NCBI GenBank assembly: GCA_035487295.1 | Contig: DATHMH010000023.1 | Span: forward strand, 62,001-126,000 | Reading direction: 5' to 3' | Length of the DNA: 64,000 bases | Source: QIAW01 sp035487295 | Lineage (GTDB): Bacteria; Acidobacteriota; Terriglobia; Terriglobales; Acidobacteriaceae | Shown: positions 1-7,820 of the stretch, piece after piece | How positions within the stretch are numbered: the first letter of the stretch is position 1 | Layout: each line of letters begins with the position of its first letter | Translations under genes and position numbers: made by a program | Notes under the pieces: generated by a model | What the model was told of the DNA's origin: nothing | What the model saw: only the letters and a program-made list of their open reading frames with translations | The model's database searches: none

Positions 1-2
1 TG

Positions 3-1283
3 GGACACGACCACTACAAATGGCGGGCCATGCGCGCCAATGGCATTGACGAGCGCTACTGCACGGGAGACGCCGAGCCTTACGAAAAATACCTGGCCTG
101 GGCAAAAACCGTGCCCCAAACGCTGCGCAATCCGCTCTATCACTGGACGCACATGGAGCTGAAGCGCTATTTCGAAATCGACGAACTGCTGGATGAGACG
201 ACAGCTCCTTCGATCTGGCGGCGCGCCAACGAATTTCTGGCAAGCAAAGAGTTCAGCACGCAGGGCCTCCTGAAAAAGCTCAGGGTCGAACTTGTATGCA
301 CGACCGATGACCCGACCGACGACCTCGCGCCGCATAAAAAGATCGCCGAGCAGAAAGTGACGCCGCGCGTGTATCCGACCTATCGTCCCGACATGGCGCT
401 GGAGGTTGGTAAACCGGAAAAGTTCAAAGCCTGGGTTGGGCGCCTGGAAAAAGCGGCGAACGTGGACATCCGCAATCTGAAAGATTTCCTGGAGGCCTTG
501 CGCAAACGTCACGATTATTTCCATAGCATGGGTTGCCGGCTTTCCGATCACGGGCTGTGCTTTTGCTCCGCAGACTTGTGCCCGGAGGCCACGGCGGCGG
601 AAATTTTTGCCAAAGCCTGCGCCGGAAAAGCGGCTACTCCGCAGGAGCAATCGCAGTTTGCCTCATTCATGATGATTTTCTTCGGCCATCTCGACGCCGA
701 AAAGGGCTGGACCAAACAACTTCACATTGGCGCTCGCCGGAACAACGTTACGCGAATGTCGAAGAGACCCGACGTTGGCACGGATTCGATCGGCGACTGG
801 TCCCACGTCGAGTCGCTGGCAACTTATCTGGACCGGCTCGATCAAGAGAACGCTCTTCCCAAAACGATCTTGTACAACCTGAATCCTGCCGACAACTACC
901 TGTTTGCCACCATGGCGCAAAACTTCCAGGATGGCACGGTCCCAGGCAAGATCCAGTTTGGCACCGGCTGGTGGTTCCTGGATCAGAAAGAAGGGATGGA
1001 GTGGCAAATCAACGCGCTCTCCAACACCGGTCTGCTTTCCCGTTTTGTCGGCATGGTGACCGATTCGCGGTCGTGCATGTCGTATCCGCGGCACGAATAC
1101 TTCCGCCGGATCTTGTGCAACATTCTTGGCAACGACATGGAAGCCGGCCTCATCCCCGACCAGGAAGAGCTGGTGGGAAAAATGGTCGAGAACATCTGCT
1201 ACTTCAACGCCAGCCATTATTTCGGCTTTAAGCTTCCTGCCCGTGAAAGCGTGCGCGAAGAGGCGGTTTCCAAGGGGGTGTAA
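3..1283 (+). CDS. uxaC: Glucuronate isomerase (uronate isomerase), 5' end cut by window edge
   Basis: Uronate isomerase interconverts D-glucuronate and D-fructuronate (or D-galacturonate and D-tagaturonate), the first cytosolic step of hexuronate catabolism. The reading frame is open from the window edge; its first residues, HYKWRAMRANGIDE, are a conserved UxaC block. Further family blocks are LYHWTHMELKRYF, the GTGWWFLDQ stretch and SRSCMSYPRHEYFRR near the C-terminus. 426 residues are present against roughly 470 in the family, so about 50 N-terminal residues lie outside the window. An altronate dehydratase gene follows 1.3 kb downstream on the same strand, supporting a uronate pathway locus. 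Amidohydrolase-superfamily metal enzyme by family knowledge; metal ligands near the missing N-terminus cannot be checked. Confidence 0.95.
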   Translation, partial: GHDHYKWRAMRANGIDERYCTGDAEPYEKYLAWAKTVPQTLRNPLYHWTHMELKRYFEIDELLDETTAPSIWRRANEFLASKEFSTQGLLKKLRVELVCTTDDPTDDLAPHKKIAEQKVTPRVYPTYRPDMALEVGKPEKFKAWVGRLEKAANVDIRNLKDFLEALRKRHDYFHSMGCRLSDHGLCFCSADLCPEATAAEIFAKACAGKAATPQEQSQFASFMMIFFGHLDAEKGWTKQLHIGARRNNVTRMSKRPDVGTDSIGDWSHVESLATYLDRLDQENALPKTILYNLNPADNYLFATMAQNFQDGTVPGKIQFGTGWWFLDQKEGMEWQINALSNTGLLSRFVGMVTDSRSCMSYPRHEYFRRILCNILGNDMEAGLIPDQEELVGKMVENICYFNASHYFGFKLPARESVREEAVSKGV

Positions 1284-1310
1284 AGCCAAGCTGCCAGCTC
1301 CTAGCCTCCG

Positions 1311-1359
1311 GCTGTTTTTGGGAGTGGATCATGCAAGCAGCTTCGTGCCCAAAAACAGC
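1311..1359. repeat. Perfect 12-bp inverted repeat between convergent genes
   Basis: GCTGTTTTTGGG (1311-1322) and CCCAAAAACAGC (1348-1359) are exact reverse complements with a 25-nt loop. It sits 27 nt after the uxaC stop and just before the end of the convergent SGNH hydrolase gene, so it could act as a bidirectional terminator. There is no T-tract directly after the stem on the plus strand, so intrinsic termination is uncertain. Confidence 0.6.
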
Positions 1360-1379
1360 TAGAAGCTAGTGGCTAGAAG
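1351..1379. repeat. Degenerate 7-bp tandem repeat
   Basis: After the hairpin the sequence runs as heptamers AGCTAGA, AGCTAGT, GGCTAGA, AGCTTGC. The array belongs to a set of 7-bp-period intergenic repeats found at several other places in this window. It extends over the 3' end of the convergent hydrolase gene. Confidence 0.5.
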
Positions 1380-2277
1380 CTTGCCCAACCTCACTCGATC
1401 CTTTTTTTCCTGATTTCTTATGGCTGCTGGAAGCAGTTGACCGCAACGCTGCGGCAATCGCTTTTTCCGCCAGTGGCCCCATAACCTGATAGCCGGCATC
1501 ATTCGGATGCAGCCCGTCATTGGTCAGCTCCTGCTTGAACATCTTTTTGTCATCGAGCAAAGACGAGTAGTAGTCCAGGTAAACCAATCCGTTTTTGGCA
1601 GCGTAATCTTTCATCCAGTCATTGAGCGCAACGATTTGCTCCGGAGGACGCCTCGCCGTCTGCGGTTTGATGTAATCGCATACCGGCAGCAGCGAGGCCA
1701 GCACCACGCGAATCCCATTCACCCTGGCCAACTCCGCCATTGAGGCCAGGTTATTTTCAATCGCCTCCAGCGTGCTGGGCCCGGTGTTGCCGGCAATGTC
1801 ATTGGTGCCGGCAAGAACCACAACCACCTTGGGCTTGAGCGCGATGACGTCAGGCCGGAAGCGGATGAGCATTTGTGGTGTTGTCTGGCCGCCGATACCA
1901 CGATTGATATACGGCTTGCCGGGGAAAAACTTGCCGAACTTGCGCCCCCAGTTGTCGGTGATCGAATCGCCCATGAAAACCACGCGATTCTCGCCGGCTG
2001 CGGGCGGCTGGATTTGGGCGTTAGCATCCTGATAGCGGCCCAGGTTCGGCCAGTCTTTTAACTTATCCTGCGCCATCTTTAAATCAGATCGCAGCTTCGA
2101 AGAGTCATCTTGCGGCGCGGGCGTAGTCTGCGCCGTGGTCTGCGGCGCTGGCTCTGGCGAGGTCTGAGCCTGGGCCAAAACCAGCCTTTCGAGACTGCCG
2201 GGACCCTGTGCGAGCGCCCGGGTCAAAAGCAAAACCAGGACCCCTACAACCAAACTGAGCTGACGAAACGATGCCAT
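1366..2277 (-). CDS. Secreted SGNH/GDSL-type hydrolase
   Basis: 303-residue predicted exported esterase or acylhydrolase. I start it at the ATG at 2277 because GGAGGAGAAGAGGG lies just upstream and the resulting N-terminus (MASFRQLSLVVGVLVLLL then TRALA) is a signal peptide. A longer reading frame to 2352 would bury that signal. A Pro/Thr/Gln-rich linker (about 35-60) precedes the catalytic domain. SGNH blocks are visible: GDSITDNW (Ser about 105), GIGGQTT (block II Gly), AGTNDIAG (block III Asn) and DGLHPNDAG (block V Asp254, His257). A Ser/Lys-rich tail ends the protein. The natural substrate cannot be told; relatives deacetylate polysaccharides or act on glycans and lipids. Convergent with uxaC. 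Confidence 0.85.
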   Translation of the reverse strand: MASFRQLSLVVGVLVLLLTRALAQGPGSLERLVLAQAQTSPEPAPQTTAQTTPAPQDDSSKLRSDLKMAQDKLKDWPNLGRYQDANAQIQPPAAGENRVVFMGDSITDNWGRKFGKFFPGKPYINRGIGGQTTPQMLIRFRPDVIALKPKVVVVLAGTNDIAGNTGPSTLEAIENNLASMAELARVNGIRVVLASLLPVCDYIKPQTARRPPEQIVALNDWMKDYAAKNGLVYLDYYSSLLDDKKMFKQELTNDGLHPNDAGYQVMGPLAEKAIAAALRSTASSSHKKSGKKGSSEVGQASSH

Positions 2278-2546
2278 CCCTCTTCTCCTCCGTCCCGCTT
2301 CGCGGGAAGACTTTCCCGATAGGTACAAATTGTGCGCCGTACATGTTGACACGTCCGTTGCATGCGTGACAATCTCTCATCGCATAACATAAAGCGATAT
2401 TTCAATATGTAAAATAACGAGATTCACATCCTATCTCTTCCCGGCAGCGGCTGCATTATCATCAAGATATGCCGGTATGTTTGCCGAAGTCCGGTGGATA
2501 GGAAGAAACTCTCATAGCTAAAGCAATCCAACTCGTTCGTGACGTC

Positions 2547-4214
2547 ATGCCCGCAGCCAAGGCGGCGCAGGCCAAAGTGTTGAAGATCCACCCTGAAGAT
2601 AATGTTCTGGTGGCGCTCACTGATTTGAGAAAAGGCGAGACTGTCGCTACGTCCGATAAAGAATTTGTCGTGCAGTCCGATCTCCCGGCCAAGCACAAAT
2701 TTGCCGCCCAGGAGCTGAAAGTTGGCGATGCCGTAATCATGTATGGCGTGCGCGTGGGCCGCGCGGTTGAGACTATCCGCGAAGGGGAGGCGATTACCAC
2801 CCGCAACACGCGCCACGATGCTGCCGCGATTGAAGGCAGGACCGCAACCTGTCATTGGACGGCGCCCGATGTCTCCCATTGGAAGCAACAAACGTTTATG
2901 GGATACCGCCGCCCTGACGGCCAGGTAGGCACGCGCAATCACTGGCTGGTGATCCCACTGGTGTTCTGCGAAAACAGGAACGTCGCGTTTATCAAAGAGG
3001 CATTTGTGAAGGAACTGGGCTTCGCCGCGCCCCAGCCCTACCGCAACCAAGTCGCGGACATGGTCAAGCTCTATCAAGCCGGCAAAATCAAAGACATTGA
3101 AACGTTCCACAGTGAACCCGCGGTCAAGGCAGCCCGTAGCCGCAGAGTTTTTCAGAATGTCGATGGAATTAAATTTCTAACCCACGAAGGTGGATGCGGC
3201 GGCACGCGCGAAGACTCGCAAGCTCTTTGCGGCCTGCTGGCCGGGTATATTCACCATCCCAATGTCGCCGGAGCCACGATTTTGAGCCTGGGCTGCCAGC
3301 ATGCCCAGGTGCCGATCTTGCAGGAAGAGCTGAAGAAACGCGATCCTAAATTCAACAAGCCACTGTTGATTTTCGAGCAGCAGCAAAGCGGTACAGAATT
3401 TGAGATGCTCTCGCAGGCCATCCGCCAGACCTTTTTGGGTTTGGTTGAAGCCAACAAAGCCGAGCGCACACCGGCCCCGCTGTCGGCGTTATCCATTGGG
3501 TTGAAGTGCGGCGGGTCGGATGGATTCTCCGGCATCTCCGCCAACCCCGCCATTGGCCACGTGGCCGACATAATGGCTGCCTTGGGCGGTAAAGGAATTC
3601 TGGCGGAGTTTCCCGAACTGTGCGGCGTCGAGCAGGAACTGGTAAATCGCAGCACCCGCGATGAAGTGGGCCAACGTTTTCTGCAGTTGATGCGCGCCTA
3701 CGAAGCGCGGGCTGAGGCTGTACATTCAGGGTTCGATATGAATCCTTCGCCCGGCAACATTCGCGATGGGCTCATCACCGACGCGATGAAATCTGCCGGA
3801 GCGGCCAAGAAAGGCGGAACGTCGCCGGTGAGCGCGGTGCTTGATTATCCTGAGTACGCAACCGAACCCGGATTGAATCTGCTATGCACGCCCGGCAACG
3901 ATGTTGAGGCGGTCACCGGCAAGGTCGGCTCCGGAGCCAGCGTCGTGCTGTTCACCACAGGGTTGGGAACCCCGACCGGCAATCCAATAGCGCCTGTAGT
4001 CAAGATTTCCACCAACTCCCGGCTGGCGCAGCGCATGCCAGACATTATCGATATTGATAGCGGTCCGGTCATCTCCGGTGAAACAACCGTCGAGCAAATG
4101 GGCGAAGCTATTATGGAACTCGTGGTTAAAGTTGCGAGCGGCGAGATCCATACCAAAGCCGAGCAACTCGGGCAGGATGACTTTATTCCCTGGAAGAGAG
4201 GAGTTTCCCTCTGA
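2547..4214 (+). CDS. uxaA: Altronate dehydratase
   Basis: Converts D-altronate to 2-keto-3-deoxygluconate, following UxaC and UxaB in galacturonate breakdown. 555 residues: an N-terminal SAF domain (about 10-95, with KIHPEDNVLVAL) and the large UxaA/GarD C-terminal domain, containing FMGYRRPDGQVGTRNHWLV, HEGGCGGTREDS, LSLGCQH, and LKCGGSDGFSGISANPA. The cysteines in the GGCGG and KCGGSD blocks are the ones expected to hold the iron in this family. The ATG at 2547 is the only usual start codon after the in-frame stop at 2499; no strong ribosome-binding site is visible. Slightly longer than E. coli UxaA (about 495). The following SDR gene begins within 45 nt, so the two are probably cotranscribed. 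Related galactarate dehydratase (GarD) is possible, but uxaC nearby favours altronate. Confidence 0.9.
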   Translation: MPAAKAAQAKVLKIHPEDNVLVALTDLRKGETVATSDKEFVVQSDLPAKHKFAAQELKVGDAVIMYGVRVGRAVETIREGEAITTRNTRHDAAAIEGRTATCHWTAPDVSHWKQQTFMGYRRPDGQVGTRNHWLVIPLVFCENRNVAFIKEAFVKELGFAAPQPYRNQVADMVKLYQAGKIKDIETFHSEPAVKAARSRRVFQNVDGIKFLTHEGGCGGTREDSQALCGLLAGYIHHPNVAGATILSLGCQHAQVPILQEELKKRDPKFNKPLLIFEQQQSGTEFEMLSQAIRQTFLGLVEANKAERTPAPLSALSIGLKCGGSDGFSGISANPAIGHVADIMAALGGKGILAEFPELCGVEQELVNRSTRDEVGQRFLQLMRAYEARAEAVHSGFDMNPSPGNIRDGLITDAMKSAGAAKKGGTSPVSAVLDYPEYATEPGLNLLCTPGNDVEAVTGKVGSGASVVLFTTGLGTPTGNPIAPVVKISTNSRLAQRMPDIIDIDSGPVISGETTVEQMGEAIMELVVKVASGEIHTKAEQLGQDDFIPWKRGVSL

Positions 4215-4258
4215 AAGAGCACGCGCATAGCAACGGAACATTCAGGCTTGAAGGCAAA

Positions 4259-5008
4259 GTGGCTGCCATCACCGGGGGCGCCAGCGGCATTGGCCGCGCC
4301 ATAGCTGAGACTTTTGCCGCGCACGGCGCGCGCGTCTGCGTTGTTGACCTCGATGAAACGCTGGCCAAGACGGTCGCTGCGGAGATCACGAAAGCCGGCG
4401 GCGTGGCGAGCGCATATACCTGTGATGTCACCCAGCGCGACAGCGTTAAGAACGCATTCGATAAGATCAGGCAGGAAGGGCCCATTGAAATCCTGGTGAA
4501 CAGCGCCGGCATTGCTCATATCGGGAAGCTGGAAAATACCAGCGAAGAAGACTTCGACCGCATCTTCCGTGTGAACGTAAAAGGTGTTTACAACTGCATG
4601 TTCACCTGCATCGAAAAAATGAAAGAAGCCCGCAAAGGCGTGATTTTAAACCTGGCGTCCATCGCGGGCACAGCCGGGCTCTCCGACCGTTTTGCCTATT
4701 CCATGAGCAAAGGCGCGGTGCTCTCCATGACGCTCTCTGTGGCGAAAGATTACATAAGCTACAACATTCGCTGCAATTGCATTTCACCGGCGCGCGTCTT
4801 CACGCCATTTGTAGACCAGTTTGTGAAAAAATATTATCCCGGGCACGAGAAAGAGATGCTGGAAGAACTCTCCCGCTCCCAGCCCATGGGCAGAATGGCC
4901 CAGCCGCAGGAAGTAGCCTCGCTGGCGCTGTTCCTGTGCTCGAACGAGGCTTCATTTATCACCGGGACCGATTACCCGATCGACGGCGGTTTCTTCAACC
5001 TCCGCTGA
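4259..5008 (+). CDS. SDR-family NAD(P)-dependent oxidoreductase
   Basis: Classical short-chain dehydrogenase: TGGASGIG cofactor motif (5-12), NSAG (81-84), catalytic Ser134, Tyr147 and Lys151 (YSMSK), and a C-terminal TGTDYPIDGGF block. From the GTG at 4259 it gives 249 residues, but this start sits unusually close to the glycine motif. The frame stays open upstream to 4181 and encodes a typical SDR lead-in, FRLEGKV, just before the GTG. The only near-start codon upstream is a CTG at 4211 that overlaps the uxaA stop (CTGA) and has GAGGAG about 8 nt before it. Location next to uxaA suggests oxidation or reduction of a sugar acid (for example a fructuronate or deoxygluconate step); the exact substrate is not shown by the sequence. 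Confidence 0.85.
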   Translation: MAAITGGASGIGRAIAETFAAHGARVCVVDLDETLAKTVAAEITKAGGVASAYTCDVTQRDSVKNAFDKIRQEGPIEILVNSAGIAHIGKLENTSEEDFDRIFRVNVKGVYNCMFTCIEKMKEARKGVILNLASIAGTAGLSDRFAYSMSKGAVLSMTLSVAKDYISYNIRCNCISPARVFTPFVDQFVKKYYPGHEKEMLEELSRSQPMGRMAQPQEVASLALFLCSNEASFITGTDYPIDGGFFNLR

Positions 5009-5215
5009 CGCATAAGACACGTAGTTCGCGCGCGCTTCACAGGATTACCGGCCACAGCGCCCGATCATCCGCAGACCACCATCGTCATCAAGTGCGCTAG
5101 CGGAAGTACAGGTAGTTTGAATCCGTGCAATCCGCGGTAAGGTTTTGTTCTGACATTGTTCTACTCTGGCTATTGCCGAATTTGACGCTTTGCCGACATT
5201 AGGACATCTGTCGTT

Positions 5216-5225
5216 TGATATATCA
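5216..5225. promoter_or_regulatory. Palindrome TGATATATCA, candidate operator
   Basis: A perfect 10-bp AT-rich palindrome lies about 65 nt upstream of the start of the RidA-Ohr cluster in an otherwise empty 280-bp gap. A TTGACG box lies at 5182-5187. Peroxide and electrophile clusters are often controlled by MarR-type repressors binding such palindromes; no regulator gene is adjacent, so this is only a candidate. Confidence 0.3.
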
Positions 5226-5289
5226 TCGGAAGAATCGGGATAAACTCGGCACGAGAGTTTTTATCAAATTTTCATCAGGAGAATCTACC

Positions 5290-5370
5290 ATGGACCCTCG
5301 ACAATCGCGGCATTCGAACAGCCCGACTCGGGGGCATCAGTCGCTCAACCATGATCGAGAAGACAAATGA
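5290..5370 (+). CDS. 26-residue upstream ORF translationally coupled to RidA
   Basis: ATG at 5290 is preceded by a strong ribosome-binding site (CAGGAGAATCTACC). The frame runs 26 codons and its TGA (5368-5370) overlaps the ATG of the ridA-like gene (5367-5369) in an ATGA arrangement. The peptide begins MDPRQSRHSNSP and ends NHDREDK; it is hydrophilic, rich in Arg, His, Ser and Asp, with no recognisable domain. The RidA gene lacks a good ribosome-binding site of its own, so this ORF probably feeds ribosomes into it, either as a leader peptide or as the remnant of a longer gene. No homology is claimed. Confidence 0.5.
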   Translation: MDPRQSRHSNSPTRGHQSLNHDREDK

Positions 5371-5879
5371 ATACAAGTTCGAAAACGCAAATGCTAACCC
5401 GCGAAGGCTCTCAGCCGGCCGGCGCCGAGCGGCGGCTGCAAGAACTTGGCATCAAGCTCCCGGCGCCGCCTGAGCCGTTCGGCGCCTATGTGGAAGCAGT
5501 GCAGACGGGCAACCTGCTTTTTCTGAGCGGGATGCTTCCCACCGAAGGCCACGCGGCGAAATTCATTGGGCGCGTCGGCGCGGAGTTCGATGTGGAAGCG
5601 GGGCGCAAGGCGGCTCACCTTGCGGCGCTCAACGTGCTCGCTGTGGCGCGGCAGCATTTGGGATCGCTCGACAAAGTGACGCGCATCGTCAGGCTCGGCG
5701 TATCGGTGGCCACTGTGGGTGACGTCCGCGATCAACCCAAAGTCGCTGATGCCGCTTCAGAGTTGCTGCAAGACGTCTTCGGAAAAGACAAGAGCCCTTG
5801 CCGCCTGGTGTATGGCGTCGCCAGCCTTCCGCTCGGAACCCCGGTTGAGTTGGAAGTCATTTTCGAGGTGACCGGGTAA
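5367..5879 (+). CDS. RidA family protein (YjgF/UK114 type)
   Basis: 170 residues. The RidA fold is recognisable from FLSGMLPTEG, the GRKAAHLAALNVLAVARQHLGSLD helix pattern, DQPKVADAASELL and the C-terminal CRLVYGVASLPLGTPVELE, which carries the arginine that binds the substrate carboxylate in active RidA enzymes. Members hydrolyse reactive 2-aminoacrylate and other enamines/imines in the cytosol. An N-terminal extension of about 25 residues makes it longer than canonical RidA (about 130); this matches the broader YjgF subfamilies of roughly 150 residues. Its start overlaps the stop of a 26-residue upstream ORF. It leads a cluster with Ohr, an alcohol dehydrogenase and a hydrolase, suggesting defence against reactive carbonyls or peroxides. 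Confidence 0.9.
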   Translation: MNTSSKTQMLTREGSQPAGAERRLQELGIKLPAPPEPFGAYVEAVQTGNLLFLSGMLPTEGHAAKFIGRVGAEFDVEAGRKAAHLAALNVLAVARQHLGSLDKVTRIVRLGVSVATVGDVRDQPKVADAASELLQDVFGKDKSPCRLVYGVASLPLGTPVELEVIFEVTG

Positions 5880-5963
5880 GAGCTCCCGCTGGGAGCAGCG
5901 CAACGCGGCGGGCAGGCTCGAATCAAATCCATTACCGAAACTCAAACGCTTAAGGAGAATGCT

Positions 5964-6425
5964 ATGACCAAACTCGAAAAAGTACTCTACACTGCCAAGG
6001 CTCACACCACTGGTGGCCGCGACGGCGGAGCATCCCGCACCGACGACGGCAGGCTGCAGATTACGCTGACGCAGCCTGGCACATCGGGCACTGGCACCAA
6101 CCCGGAACAATTGTTCGCTGCCGGTTGGTCGGCTTGCTTCTTATCGGCGACCAAGCTTGTCGCCGGAAAAAGGAAGATAGCGCTTCCCGCGGAAGTGGCC
6201 ATCGATGCCGAGGTCGATCTTGGCACGACCCATGGTGGCTTCGGCCTGGCGGCCAGGCTGAACGTGAGCCTCCCGGGCATGGACCAGGAAACGGCCCAAT
6301 CGCTGGTGGAAGCCGCAAGTCACGTGTGCCCGTACTCGTTAGCAACAAGCGGCAACATCGAGGTGAAGTACAACGTGATTACATCTGAACCTGCGGATCG
6401 CGTCAGGGAAACACAACATGCTTGA
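5964..6425 (+). CDS. ohr: Organic hydroperoxide resistance protein (Ohr, OsmC superfamily)
   Basis: 153-residue cytosolic thiol peroxidase that reduces organic and fatty-acid hydroperoxides. The peroxidatic cysteine is Cys58 in AAGWSACF and the resolving cysteine Cys122 in HVCPYS, the spacing typical of Ohr rather than OsmC. The conserved TGGRDG arginine and the NPEQLFAAG glutamate, which position the reactive cysteine, are both present. AAGGAGAATGCT provides a clear ribosome-binding site. The stop codon overlaps the start of the following RidA fragment (8 nt). No OhrR regulator gene is seen next to it. Confidence 0.95.
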   Translation: MTKLEKVLYTAKAHTTGGRDGGASRTDDGRLQITLTQPGTSGTGTNPEQLFAAGWSACFLSATKLVAGKRKIALPAEVAIDAEVDLGTTHGGFGLAARLNVSLPGMDQETAQSLVEAASHVCPYSLATSGNIEVKYNVITSEPADRVRETQHA

Positions 6426-6636
6426 AGCGGGCAGCAATAGTCGCCGCAGGTCTTTGCGCAACGCGGCGGTAGCGGTCGCCGCCGCGGAACTCGGCGGGGT
6501 CGCAGACACCACCTTTGAGATTGAATTCCCTGACTCCGGGAAAGACAAAAGTCCTTGCCGCCTGGTATATAGCGTCGCCAGCCTTCCGCTCGGCACGCCG
6601 GTCGAGTTGGAAGTCATTTTCGAGGTTGCGGCATAA
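6418..6636 (+). pseudogene. Partial duplicate of the RidA gene (3' end only)
   Basis: The last ~35 codons (about 6535-6636) match the 3' end of the RidA gene at 5780-5879 almost base for base: KDKSPCRLVY, then SVASLPLGTPVELE. The first half of this 72-residue frame (LEAGSNSRRRSLRNAAVAV) does not match the equivalent part of RidA and is Arg/Ala-rich. The product would lack most of the RidA fold, so this is best read as a truncated duplicate. Its ATG overlaps the end of ohr, so it may still be translated by coupling. Confidence 0.65.
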
Positions 6637-6719
6637 ATGCGCGAGAGTAATAGTCCATCGCATAGTTAACACCAGAAACTGCCTATCAACCACAACTGAG
6701 AATTCACAAGGAGGCATTT

Positions 6720-7754
6720 ATGGCAACGACAACAGTCGCAGTAGCAACCATGAAAGTGGCCCAGGTTCCCAAACCGGGAGCGGATTTCCAGATCGTCGAG
6801 CGCGACATTCCTACGCCGGACGCGGGACACGTGCGCATCAAGGTGCAGGCCTGTGGCGTCTGCCACAGTGACGTGCTCACGAAAGAGGGTCTTTGGCCTG
6901 GAATTCAGTATCCCCGTATTCCAGGACACGAAGTCGCCGGCATCATTGATGAAGTGGGCGCGGGCGTTTCCACGTGGAAGAAGGGACAGCGTGTCGGCGT
7001 TGGCTGGCACGGCGGCCAGGACGGCACGTGTCCCCAGTGCCGGCGCGGAGATTTTCGCAATTGCCAAAATCTGAAAATCGCGGGCCTCAGCTATGACGGT
7101 GGATACCAGCAATACATGATCGCTCCCATAGAGGCGCTGGCGGCCATACCTGAAACTCTACGTGATGTCGACGCAGCGCCGCTGCTTTGCGCCGGCATTA
7201 CCACCTTCAACGCGCTGCGGCACAGCGGCGCACTCCCCAGTGATCTTGTCGCAGTCCAGGGTATCGGCGGTTTGGGGCACCTGGGAATTCAATTCGCCAG
7301 CAAGTTTGGTTATAAGGTCGCGGCCATCGGGCGCGGCCCCGAAAGCGCCTCCCTTGCAAAAAAACTTGGAGCGAGCGTGTACATCGACAGCCAGGCGACG
7401 AACCCAGCCGAGGCATTGCAAAAATTAGGTGGCGCGCAGGTAATTCTTGCGACGGCCCCAAGCTCGAAAGCGATGTCGGCACTGATCGACGGTCTGGGGC
7501 CGAACGGCAAGCTCATGGTCATCGGTGCGGCATTCGAGCCCATTGAGGTCACGCCGATACAGCTCATCAATGGAAGTCGGGCCATTCAAGGCTGGTCCTC
7601 GGGAACACCCACCGATTCCGAGGACACATTGCGCTTCGCCGAGATGACAGGCGTGCGTCCCATGATTGAAACCTATCCGCTCGAAAAGGCGGAGGAGGCT
7701 TACGCGCGCATGATGAGCGGCCAGGCACAGTTTCGCGTCGTTCTGACCATGTGA
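6720..7754 (+). CDS. Zinc-dependent alcohol dehydrogenase (MDR superfamily)
   Basis: 344 residues, AAGGAGG ribosome-binding site. GroES-like N-terminal domain with catalytic zinc ligands in ACGVCHSD (Cys48) and PGHEVAG (His70-Glu71). Rossmann domain with GIGGLGHLGIQFA. The structural zinc lobe has Cys104, Cys107 and Cys115, but the position of the first cysteine (101) is Asp (QDGTCPQCRRGDFRNC). An acidic residue also replaces one of the four cysteines in Sulfolobus ADH, so zinc binding is still plausible. Interconverts alcohols and aldehydes with NAD(P)H in the cytosol. The setting with RidA, Ohr and a hydrolase suggests aldehyde detoxification, but the substrate is unknown. Confidence 0.9.
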   Translation: MATTTVAVATMKVAQVPKPGADFQIVERDIPTPDAGHVRIKVQACGVCHSDVLTKEGLWPGIQYPRIPGHEVAGIIDEVGAGVSTWKKGQRVGVGWHGGQDGTCPQCRRGDFRNCQNLKIAGLSYDGGYQQYMIAPIEALAAIPETLRDVDAAPLLCAGITTFNALRHSGALPSDLVAVQGIGGLGHLGIQFASKFGYKVAAIGRGPESASLAKKLGASVYIDSQATNPAEALQKLGGAQVILATAPSSKAMSALIDGLGPNGKLMVIGAAFEPIEVTPIQLINGSRAIQGWSSGTPTDSEDTLRFAEMTGVRPMIETYPLEKAEEAYARMMSGQAQFRVVLTM

Positions 7755-7820
7755 GGCCGGCAAGAATGAGAAACACTGCGAGCACTGGGTTCGAGGGGCT
7801 TGCATGATTGGAGATAAGCC

